From contig JALJEE010000063.1 of the NCBI GenBank assembly GCA_023231475.1, positions 1 through 37,963 of the forward strand: DNA of 37,963 bases, given 5' to 3'. Positions 21,357-30,444 of the stretch are shown here, piece by piece. A program made the position numbers and the translations under genes. Position 1 is the stretch's first letter, and every line of letters starts with the position of its first letter. The stretch comes from Seison nebaliae. Its lineage: Eukaryota > Rotifera > Pararotatoria > Seisonacea > Seisonidae. Below the pieces are notes generated by a model. It was not told the DNA's origin, made no database searches, and saw nothing but the letters and a program-made list of their open reading frames with translations.

Positions 21357-23218
21357 ATGGAGAATGTTTTCTGTTCTAATAAATTTCGCAAGAAACGATC
21401 CGATTTATTGATTTTTCTCATTCTATTCAATCTTTCTTATTCGAAACGGATTCATCAACGATCACTTTGTGTCGATCTTCAACAACCGTCTAATGAAATC
21501 GAATTTAAATCACAACAAATTCATTTGACATGTACGAAAGATGAAATAATTTATATAATCTCAGAACAATATGAGGTGGTATCAACTGATACCATAAGTT
21601 TATGTGAAAGTGATAGAAGTGAAGTTCAATGTCGTCAAAATGTTTCTGAATTCTCAAACGTATGTAATGGAGTCCGACATCGATGTCTGTTACATTTGCG
21701 ATCAGTATTCCTTCATTCTTGTTTCGTTCAAGCGAATGTTGTCCGAATTCAATACGAATGTATCAAAGACAAGAATGAAATGAACATGTGCAAGTTTAGT
21801 GAAAGGAAATTATCGGCAATCAACGAAACGATTATCTTGACAGGATACTCATCCATCAAACACAAATCTTGTTCTTGTCATTTGAGTTTGAGTGAAAGAT
21901 TTGATGGCGATTTATTGAGAGTGATGCAATTCCGTACAGACGAGCCCAATCTCCATGAGATTGATGAGATGTTCAATAATGAAGAATCATATCAAATTCA
22001 ATCAGCATTGAAACATTTGAGTATCACCCAAAATAGAAAGATTTGTCAGAAAGTTTCCCATTTGACATTACACACATCTTCCAACAACCGAACGATATCG
22101 ATGTGTGGAAGACTTTATGCACAACGGCCATGGATTAATTTGCAATTTAATCATTTCATTCAAAACAGTCGTATGAAAGATTTTCGTTTGACAATCCACA
22201 ACATTTCAAACAATTCATTTGACCTATTTCTATTAATACGTCTTCTTAATGGTTAGAGATTGCATGTAGATTCTCATTTGAAATTGACATGAATTCATCA
22301 ACAACCATATTTGTGGTCTATTAGAAATTTGGATTGATAGATCTTATTAAAATGTTTCTCCAATAAATCTAGAAATTAATCTAATGACAATTCTTTTCTT
22401 TATTCGGAACAGATCGTACACAAATCAAATTGACTTGTGCTCCGTCAATATTGAAGAAAGAATCAGATTATTTCAAATCGATGCATCATATCAGATCGTT
22501 GAGATTGAAGCATAACGAAAATATGTTACAAGCAGAAATTATCGATCTACCACTGCCAATCACTAAAAATAAATCGTTGACGGAGAACCGAATTATTTTC
22601 TCTGAAGAGAATATGAGCACAGAATATTTACTAATTGCCTCGCTTGTTTGTTTGTTGTTGATCATTGTATTTCTCATATATGCAATCTTTCAAAATAATT
22701 CATGGTTATGTCTCAATGAGAAGGATGGGACAAATAACAAGAAAGAACAAAATTATAAAAATAATTTGATGTCAAATGAAGAAGGATTCAAATTACTCAA
22801 TTATACGACAACAGACCACACTGAATCCAATCCAACCAGTCATTATTCTTATCAACAAATTCCTGTAACATTATCTCGATGTCATGAATATGAGAGACCG
22901 TCCTTGGGCGATTATGCGATAACATCAAATCGATTAGGTCTTCCATTTCCTTTGCAGAATGTGGAGGATGCTGAGAGATATGCAACTTTCGCAATTCAAA
23001 ACATCTTCTCTTTGTCGAACGAATGTCCATCTCGTCACTATACGATCAATTCAGTTTTGAGAAATCGAGAAAATGTTTATGAGAAGTCAATCCATTCAAA
23101 GATACTTTATTCGAAGCCTCGTCATTTTTGGAAGATTGTAAAGAGATATCGATTGAATCGTTTAAAAAAACGTCAGGTAACAAATTTAAGAAATTTATTT
23201 CATTTATATAAAAGATAA
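21357..23218 (+). CDS. SUEL-type lectin single-pass membrane protein, 2 exons
   Basis: Exons 21357-22251 and 22413-23218 (161-bp intron, GTT donor, GGAACAG acceptor) give 566 aa. Residues about 17-29 form a signal-peptide core after a basic stretch. Residues about 38-140 show the SUEL/galactose-binding lectin pattern: LTC near the start, IIYIISEQYE, a C-x(n)-C pair, VCNGVRHRC, a Cys in the FLHSC region and IQYEC at the end, as in latrophilins and EVA-1. A second Cys-containing extracellular region follows (about 145-305). A transmembrane helix lies at about 369-391, then a cytoplasmic tail of about 175 residues rich in basic residues at its end. There is only one recognisable SUEL domain, unlike the two of EVA-1, and no GPCR part, so orthology is open. 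A guidance-receptor or adhesion role is inferred from family only. AATAAA overlaps the stop codon. Confidence 0.75.
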
Positions 23219-23474
23219 ATAAAAAGATTTATTTAAAAATTTTTCAATTTCGTTTCGAAATCGATGAAATTAATTGTTCTTCTGATTACTTCATTTCATC
23301 TACACTGTCACCTGATAATTTCATTAATTGTATAATAAGTTGAATAGAATTTACTTTTCTCTTCTCTGAAATTATCGTTTGATGAATAATTTGGATGTTA
23401 TTATAAAATGGAATTGTTCTTGACTATTGTTGACTATTTGTTCTTGAATAAAAGTCGAATGAATTCAGATTTCG

Positions 23475-25514
23475 TCACAATACACAAGATTCACAACGAC
23501 GATGTTTCATCAGATTCTTTTTATCGATAGTTGTCCGAGCTTTACACAAAAAAAATTTTAAGGATTTCGGTAAAATTCTTAAAATATCATTCCGTAGACA
23601 TTGACGTACGGCCGTGTTCAAAGTGAAATAAATAATCGGTTGGATTGCTCCATTGCAACAAACGACTAATAGAACGGCATGCATCACTAGATTGGTATGG
23701 CGGACGGCGGTCTTCTCTGCCTTAGTAGAATTGTGGAAATTGTCACTGTTATTTCTAGGAGAAATCGAAGTAGTATAATTAAATTCTTCAAAAATCGTCG
23801 GTTCTCGAGTAATAAACATGGTGGATGTTGTTGCTGTTGCTGATGATGGTGTTGCTGTGTTTTGTGGTTCAGATGGATAACCTTGAAATCCCATACGAAT
23901 ATAATCCATCAGAATGACAACCATGAATGGCATCGACGTCACAATATATGATGCCATCAACATGAATACGGTGAAAATTGTCTTTTTCTGAGCTGCGAAG
24001 AATGTATAACCGTTGTCACTTAAGAAATTCCGGATAGATGTTCCAATTCGTTTAGTTGTGCTTTTTGTTTGAGACAATCGAAAACTATTCTTTTTTTTGA
24101 TGATTTTGTTCGTGGTCGTATTTCCATTAGAAATGGTCGCTATAATTTGAGCATTCGGGTTATTTTTCATTTCTAACATTTCTGGATATTCATCAATACT
24201 TCGATTAATGTTCAATTGATATTCCAACTTATTTTTCGCTCGAACGATATTTTTAATTTTCGAATAAGGATTATTTGTGAATTGTATTTGTTTCATCTGA
24301 ATCTCATCATCAATGCTGTTATTTGTGGATACCGATATCATTGTTGGTGATTGATTAAACGAATATGTACCTGAATTATTTTTCAATTTCAATCTCATTT
24401 GTCTTTCTACTTGCTGATAACTGATAAGTGGTGTTGATAGACGTTTGGTGGCAAGATACGTCGAATTAGCAGAAATATTAGAGACACTTAATTGATTATT
24501 TCTAGTTTCTCGTTTCTTTTCGCCACCTCTCAATTTAGTGTTGGGTGAATAATGATTATTCTTTCTCTTCTGCAGTCCTCCACTAATACAAATGATTCGA
24601 TTATAAATCACCGTTTGTACAATAGTACAAATCATCCAAACGGCAACAAACCATCGAATGAAAGTTCGAGTGACAGTTGTATTTGTTCGACAAAGAACTT
24701 CCTCCATTTTTCCTGATTCGTAATTATTGGAAAAGGATATTGGTACGATTGTTACACAGGCAGCGATGACGATATCGAGGAATAATACAATTCCAACATT
24801 TCTTCCCATCATAAACTTCTTGTATTGAAAAGGATATTCCGCCGCAAAATACTTCTCCAATGCCATGGACAATAGAATAAATTCAGTTAACAAATGACAA
24901 AAGAATTGGAACGCGGGCATTATTATACAAAAAGTTTTGATTTTACGAAATTGATCAATTTGAATGTATAACTCATAATTGAATGTTTGTTTCGAATATA
25001 TGACGAGAAAGTTGATTAACGATGGAATGAAATAAGTGATGGCAGTGAAGATGTCGCACAATAATAATGAAACAATAAAGAAGTTCAGTGTTGTATGAAG
25101 ACGTCGATTACGACTGATTGTTATAAGAAGGATTAGATTAGTAATTAGGATAAAGAGAACGAGGAAGGTTCCTACAATATCGATCGCTAATGAATTCATT
25201 TCAATTTGCTGATATGCTTCACAAACATTATCATTGACACGATTGAAGAATTTTTTGGCTTCAGCCATATGAGACATATTTTGAAAGTCTTCAAAACAGA
25301 CTGTACAATTCTTAATATACGTCAATCGACACCAAAAAAAGACGTTCTTGTAAATTCGATGAATTATCGATTGACTACTGTTCGCTTCAAGTGATAAGAA
25401 ATTTCGGAAGAATTCAACTTCATATGCATATTGTGAAGTATTCCTAATGTTGCACACATTTGTCTCATCCGAACAGTAATCACCATAGAATGTTGAAATA
25501 TTTAATTCATTCAT
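23475..25514 (-). CDS. Divergent class A (rhodopsin-like) GPCR, intronless
   Basis: Single exon of 679 aa. Hydrophobic helices: TM1 about 108-132, TM2 143-170 (LLLCD, with the conserved Asp), TM3 195-221, TM4 240-262, TM5 286-310, TM6 511-537 and TM7 608-632. TM3 ends LEKY where the family has D/ERY, TM6 ends with SMPF near the usual CWxP position, and TM7 has IQPIIY in place of NPxxY. Cys196 or Cys206 near TM3 and Cys275 in loop 2 could form the conserved disulphide. Intracellular loop 3 is about 200 residues, Ser/Asn/Lys-rich. The third extracellular loop is about 70 residues, Thr-rich, with several Asn-x-Ser/Thr sites. The long N-terminus has six Cys. The ligand cannot be predicted; peptide or orphan receptor is a guess. 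It is convergent with the SUEL-lectin gene, 256 bp apart. Confidence 0.8.
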   Translation of the reverse strand: MNELNISTFYGDYCSDETNVCNIRNTSQYAYEVEFFRNFLSLEANSSQSIIHRIYKNVFFWCRLTYIKNCTVCFEDFQNMSHMAEAKKFFNRVNDNVCEAYQQIEMNSLAIDIVGTFLVLFILITNLILLITISRNRRLHTTLNFFIVSLLLCDIFTAITYFIPSLINFLVIYSKQTFNYELYIQIDQFRKIKTFCIIMPAFQFFCHLLTEFILLSMALEKYFAAEYPFQYKKFMMGRNVGIVLFLDIVIAACVTIVPISFSNNYESGKMEEVLCRTNTTVTRTFIRWFVAVWMICTIVQTVIYNRIICISGGLQKRKNNHYSPNTKLRGGEKKRETRNNQLSVSNISANSTYLATKRLSTPLISYQQVERQMRLKLKNNSGTYSFNQSPTMISVSTNNSIDDEIQMKQIQFTNNPYSKIKNIVRAKNKLEYQLNINRSIDEYPEMLEMKNNPNAQIIATISNGNTTTNKIIKKKNSFRLSQTKSTTKRIGTSIRNFLSDNGYTFFAAQKKTIFTVFMLMASYIVTSMPFMVVILMDYIRMGFQGYPSEPQNTATPSSATATTSTMFITREPTIFEEFNYTTSISPRNNSDNFHNSTKAEKTAVRHTNLVMHAVLLVVCCNGAIQPIIYFTLNTAVRQCLRNDILRILPKSLKFFLCKARTTIDKKNLMKHRRCESCVL

Positions 25515-26511
25515 TATTCCATTTGATTAAAAGAATTTTGAAGAAGAATGAGAATCAGAATAAATTTCTATTTAGAAAAGATGCAGAAAATCAGTGACGT
25601 CTTTCACATGAGGAGGATAAGGACATAAATGACGAAAAATTTATATGATTTACCCAAAAATTCTCCTGTAAACAATTCGGAAGATTCTAATGAACTTTCT
25701 GCCTTCATCTACACATCAAAAAGAAAATAAAAGATGCAATTCATGTCAACAATATGACAGAATTGAAGTAAATAAAATTTCCATGCCAAATACTAAACAT
25801 TGGATGGAGGATGTTACGGAAATATGCGAAGGAGCTTATTAGTTATTAGACCAATTAGTCATTATTTTGAATTTTTTAAACTGAAAGTGCCAGTCAATTC
25901 CAAATTATACTTTTCGAAGTTGTCTCCGAATGAATATTGTACGGAATATTCTTAAAAATATTTTTTCCCCTCATCCACTCCCATCAACCAACGAATATGT
26001 CATTCGTTAGTCTCTAATTCAAATATTTATAATTGTTTAATTAAGTCTAAATGAAGATTGAGTTAGCAAGGTAGCTTATCAAACGAATTAGCTTCGAAAG
26101 TAAATGAGTTTTGTTTATTTCTCAATAAAAAAAATGTTGTTGACATCATGAATATCTGACAATATCTGTGAGAGTCGTCTCATGAATCTAGTACGAAAAT
26201 TTTCGAACTGTTTGGAGAAGGATTGCATATTATGTATATGCAAATTAATTATTGAATCAGTGAAATTTTTCGCTAGGAATACTTATAAACATTTATATAT
26301 ATTCTCTTATACTTATGAAAACGATTCAAGAATGTTCAATTCATTCACGTCAGTCTAATTTACTAATCAAGAAGTTTAATTAGAATTAGTGTCTTTTTAA
26401 GGGTTTGTCTGATGGAATATTGAATGAAGAAATTATTTAATGAACTGATTTATTCTAAGCCGTTTATATCCTAAAAAGGATGGTAATGATGATGATGAAT
26501 ATGGGAAAGAT
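25515..26511. other. Intergenic upstream of the GPCR
   Basis: 1 kb between the GPCR start and the pseudokinase stop, both - strand genes, so GPCR promoter sequence is expected here. A small + strand frame at 25690-25842 is listed separately. The rest is AT-rich without recognisable structure. Confidence 0.5.
25690..25842 (+). CDS. Possible small ORF (50 aa)
   Basis: ATG to TAG on the + strand, 50 codons, with four Cys (two as CNSC) and an acidic C-terminal half containing KHWMEDVTEICEGAY. It lies just upstream of the divergent GPCR start. An overlapping 33-codon ATG frame begins at 25629. There is no homology I can name, and chance is a real alternative. Confidence 0.2.
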   Translation: MNFLPSSTHQKENKRCNSCQQYDRIEVNKISMPNTKHWMEDVTEICEGAY

Positions 26512-27582
26512 TTAATGATTGGATAAACGAATTACGTCTAATCGATTCTTTAATGCTTCGATGTATGATGGATGAAAATGATTAAAATCATGCACATCTT
26601 CTAAATATGTTGCATGTTTGATCTCATTCAGCCAACTGATGCTCAATCGCATATCTAAATTATGTCCTTGTAATGACTTGGCGATAGCTTCTGATGAGAA
26701 TAATGATTCATTCCTTAAAAGTTCATCTGAATTTGGTCGTCTTTTCGGATCGACGGTAAGACATTCTTTTACTAATTGTACGAACTGATTGGAGACATGA
26801 GGACTTTCTATTAATTTTCCTATTCTTCTTCTGATAGACTGCTCTATATTTTCTAAACTAAATCTTTCTATTCGATAAGCACCATGTCTCATCGTTAGAT
26901 AACATAATAATGCTCCATAACTAAAGATATCGGAATTATATGTATAGACATTGTTGCTGGAGGATTTTCGTTGACCTTTATAACAAGCAACTTCACAAAT
27001 TTCAGGAGCAATATATCCATTGGGAAAATAGGCCGTTTTCGCATAACCATTTCGCAAGTAGATCGCTTCTGTCAAACCGCCAATACAAATGTTACCATTA
27101 AATGTAACAAAAATACTATGTGGTGTAAGATTCCTGTGAACTATTCGTTGTGTTCGCATATAATCGATACCGGCCAATATTTGAATGGACCAGATACGAA
27201 CAGTTCTTTCAGTGAAGACTCTTTGTTTCCTCAAATAATTCAAATCTCCATAAACTGGAAGTTGAAATAAACATATCGTCGATGGTCCCAATTCGACAGT
27301 GTTCGAAAGCGATAATATAAATGGAGAATCGGCCAGACGACGATGCATCTCAACTAAACGATGACAACGTAATTGTTGCTTCTTTGCATAAAGAATCTTT
27401 GCTGCATTAGTATCCAGTTGGCGATAATGATGGATATGTTGTGCGTAGAATAATTTGGGTGTTCTACGAACAGAAACAAAGTATCTATCATCTAATTGTT
27501 CATTCGGTTCGAATTTAACTACAATCTTCACCGAATGTGAATCGTACGTTTGCACAGACATGGCATGGTTAGGTGAATTCAT
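26512..27582 (-). CDS. AGC-like pseudokinase, intronless
   Basis: Single exon of 356 aa with a protein-kinase fold that has lost catalytic residues. There is no glycine-rich loop. The strand that should carry the VAIK lysine reads FVSVRR. The HRD loop is HRNLTPHS (149-156; catalytic Asp to Asn, loop Lys to Thr, Asn to Ser), and DFG is GGL (168-170). Structural positions remain: IAPE (191-194), DIFSYG (217-222) and Arg282. The C-lobe and the following tail with ISWLNEIKHA resemble AGC kinases (idWxxL after the kinase core). A scaffold or regulatory role is inferred. It and the GPCR are intronless while most neighbours have many tiny introns, so retrocopy origin is possible. A functioning kinase is unlikely. 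Confidence 0.75.
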   Translation of the reverse strand: MNSPNHAMSVQTYDSHSVKIVVKFEPNEQLDDRYFVSVRRTPKLFYAQHIHHYRQLDTNAAKILYAKKQQLRCHRLVEMHRRLADSPFILSLSNTVELGPSTICLFQLPVYGDLNYLRKQRVFTERTVRIWSIQILAGIDYMRTQRIVHRNLTPHSIFVTFNGNICIGGLTEAIYLRNGYAKTAYFPNGYIAPEICEVACYKGQRKSSSNNVYTYNSDIFSYGALLCYLTMRHGAYRIERFSLENIEQSIRRRIGKLIESPHVSNQFVQLVKECLTVDPKRRPNSDELLRNESLFSSEAIAKSLQGHNLDMRLSISWLNEIKHATYLEDVHDFNHFHPSYIEALKNRLDVIRLSNH

Positions 27583-28603
27583 AAAAATGAGTCTTTCTTG
27601 ATATGATAATTGATATGAGAGAAAAGAATGTGAAATTTAAATAAAATAAAAATTGAGAAAAAAAATGTCCTTTCAAATAAATTGAGATGATGCGCATCTG
27701 CTCATCATTTCATTTAATTCGAATTTTCTTCGTCTTTTTCAATATTTTGCGCGAATGCATTTCTACCATTTCCCATCAAATATGAACTAGTCATTAATTG
27801 AGACGAAATTGTACGTACTTTGTACGAAATTCTGAGATTTATTAAAAAGGAAAAGAGACTGTCAACATCAGATTATCGTCCACGTTATGAAAACTTACCA
27901 CTTTTACTCCCATTCTTTTCACAACAATTACTCCACTCCTCTTTTCTTTATTCGTGTCATGGAAGATAATTAAAGACATCAAAATTCTATCTCGATGATT
28001 ATTATCAGATAAAGTGTTAATTAAAAATTTATATCTTTTCATAAACATTTCCTATTACTACTACTACTCCCATTAGTGCTGTACTCTTTATAATGAATTA
28101 TCTCATAAATATGATAGAATATCATCAAATAAAAGAAATAATCGAAAATATTTGCAATGCTTATAATAAACACAAGCCATTAATAACAGATAAACAGACA
28201 ATTAATAAGACAAATTAATAAAGTATATTTGATATAATAGGTGGGAGAATAATCATCCATTAAATCAATGAGAAATATAGGTAAACTGAAAGAAGAATTT
28301 TAAGTTTTTTAATGAAACTAAAACTTGTAATGAATGATCGGTTATCATCTTATTTATTTGAGACTAACTAACTTGTCTAGAGAAAACTCGGTAATTGAGA
28401 ATATTTAAAATGAATTCCCATCTTATAATGTTGACAAATAGATCATCTAACAAAAATTGTCGAATCGATGGCTGAAATTTTCTGCTTAGAAATTCTCGTT
28501 GAAATTTTTCGTTAATATTCTCCTTTCAACTTCTTCGCTTGATTGTTCTCTATTTACATAAATAATCTATATCTGAGGATTGTTGGAAGAGTTTTGGCTC
28601 GAG
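27583..28603. other. Intergenic, divergent promoter region
   Basis: 1 kb between the pseudokinase start (- strand) and the dehydrogenase start (+ strand), so it should carry promoters of both. A 68-codon - strand frame at 28048-27842 is listed separately. The rest is AT-rich with nothing further recognised. Confidence 0.5.
27842..28048 (-). CDS. Possible small hypothetical protein (68 aa)
   Basis: ATG at 28048 to TAA at 27842, with mixed composition and a basic N-terminus. No family recognised. It lies upstream of the pseudokinase on the same strand. A GTAAGT-like string occurs inside it, but this genome's donors are GTT, so I do not invoke splicing. Confidence 0.2.
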   Translation of the reverse strand: MFMKRYKFLINTLSDNNHRDRILMSLIIFHDTNKEKRSGVIVVKRMGVKVVSFHNVDDNLMLTVSFPF

Positions 28604-30035
28604 ATGGAGAAGTTTTTTGAAAAATATGTGAATTGGAAAATGGTTATAGGAATTGGTCTTCCCAGTTATTTTTTCCTTTTTTTTTTTATTAGGATAAAAG
28701 ATAATTCGTTAATTTGCTTTTCCAAAACTTTTCTCTAAAAAAAAACCTACGACAGTTTCCTCAGCATTTGTATTACATCGATTCTATTTTGCCGGAGGAC
28801 GATGTATTTCGTCAAAGAAATTCTCTAATGACAACATAATTATTACTGGAGCAAATTGTGGAATTGGAGAAAAGACAGCACTGGATTTAGTGAAGCGCGG
28901 TGCACGTGTTATTCTCGCCTGTCGTGATGTGACATCCGGAAAGAAAGCATTAGATAAAATTCGACAGAATGTCGCCGATATCCATCGCTCGACTGTGATG
29001 CATCTCGATTTGGCTAATTTCGATTCTGTAAGAAATTTTGTCGATAAATATGTTGAATTGGAAGGAGATAGACATCTACATTCAATCATTTGCAATGCCG
29101 GTTAAAAAAATTAATTAAAAAAAGAAAAAATTTTTGAAATCATTTTTCACTTAAAAATTTACATCATGAAGTCTTTCCGGATTTTCTTTACTGTGAAAGG
29201 AAAAAAAAAGTTGATTTCTTCCCGACATTATTACCTTCTAACATTCCTTATTCATTTTCCTTCGATCGTTCGAAGAGAACGAGAATGTTGAGGAGAAAAT
29301 TTGAAAATTTATTACAATATTTTTCCGTTTGATTTAGGCGTTATGAGACCACCATTTCAATTGACAGTTGATGGTAACGAACAACAATTTCAAACGAATC
29401 ATCTGTCACATTTTCTTTTGGTAAATCGACTTTTGGAGTTAGTGGTAGCGAAGAATAAGGAAGATTATACCGACAGTTATTGCCGTATTTTATTGTTATC
29501 GTCAATCGGTTACAAAAGTTACATTGAATATGATTTCTAATGGAATAATGATGTTGAGACAGGAGGGAAGAAGGATGAGCTTCATGAATTGAGAGAAGAA
29601 ATCTATGAACCGAGATCAGCATATTGTTCAAGTAAACTGGCAAATGTTTATCATGCAAAAGCTTTAGCTTATTATGCTAATGAACACCAATTGCCAATTG
29701 AAGTATGTTCAATTCATCCAGGTATTGTCCTAAGTAATTTGGGGAGGAATATGTTGGCGACTTGGAGAGAAAGAGGATTATTCTACTTTTATTCTCGACT
29801 TCTACTCATATCTCCTATTGCATTGGTTTGTTTAAAGACGACAACAGAAGGCTCTCAAACTTCAATACATTGTGCCACTGTTGACAAACTGAAACAAGGC
29901 GCTTATTACACCGATTGTTCAGTGACTGCCACTTTACCGATAGCCAATGATATTGAAAGCCGTAACAATCTTATAAAATATTCGGAGAAATTAACAAAAT
30001 CTTCATTTAGTCAACTACATGAATTATTTACATAA
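28604..30035 (+). CDS. RDH11-14-like short-chain dehydrogenase/reductase, 4 exons
   Basis: Membrane-anchored SDR of the retinol dehydrogenase 11-14 type; substrate uncertain. Exons are 28604-28664, 28765-29100, 29338-29517 and 29563-30035, giving 349 aa. Introns are 100, 237 and 45 bp, all GTT donors. The 45-bp intron removes an in-frame TAA. The N-terminus is a short hydrophobic anchor followed by FYFAGGRC, matching the RDH FAGGVC start. Cofactor motif TGANCGIG (48-55), ACRDV, CNAG (in place of NNAG), NHLSHFLL, active-site Ser187/188 and Tyr213-x3-Lys217 (YCSSK) are present, followed by HPGIV and the RDH-like EGSQTSIHCA. TGANxGIG with ACRD suggests NADP(H) preference. AATAAA lies 27 bp after the stop. 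Confidence 0.9.
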
Positions 30036-30444
30036 CATTCTTCTCCTGATAGATATAAGTCAATAAAAAAGTTCTTGAGACAACAAAAAGAAGAAAAAGT
30101 TTTTTTTTAAATTTATTTTTGAAGAATGAATATTGCAATGATGTAGATGTATATACTACTAGTACACCAGTAATTTGATGATGAAATAATAAAAAAAAAT
30201 GTTGAGAAAGGAAGTATATGTATATTAATATTTTATGAGTAGAAAAAATAATAAAAAAAAAGAATCTCATATATTTTCCCAAAATATTTCCTTCTCAAAA
30301 ATATTTTCCTTAACAATTTCAAAATGAAAAGTGGTAAGGCTTCTCCCGCTCTTTTTTCCCCTTCAGAACGCAGAAAAGAAGAAAAAAGTTCTGTTTTTTT
30401 TTACGAACAAAAAACCATTGTAAAAACCGGGTAGTCTTATGTTT
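30036..30444. other. Convergent 3' spacer
   Basis: Spacer between the dehydrogenase (+) and ZFC3H1 (-) stops. It includes the + strand AATAAA at 30062 and several A and T runs. No coding content is seen. Confidence 0.6.

Noticed and set aside
22797-23030. 77-codon - strand frame within the SUEL gene exon 2
   Set aside because: Antisense shadow of the cytoplasmic-tail coding region.
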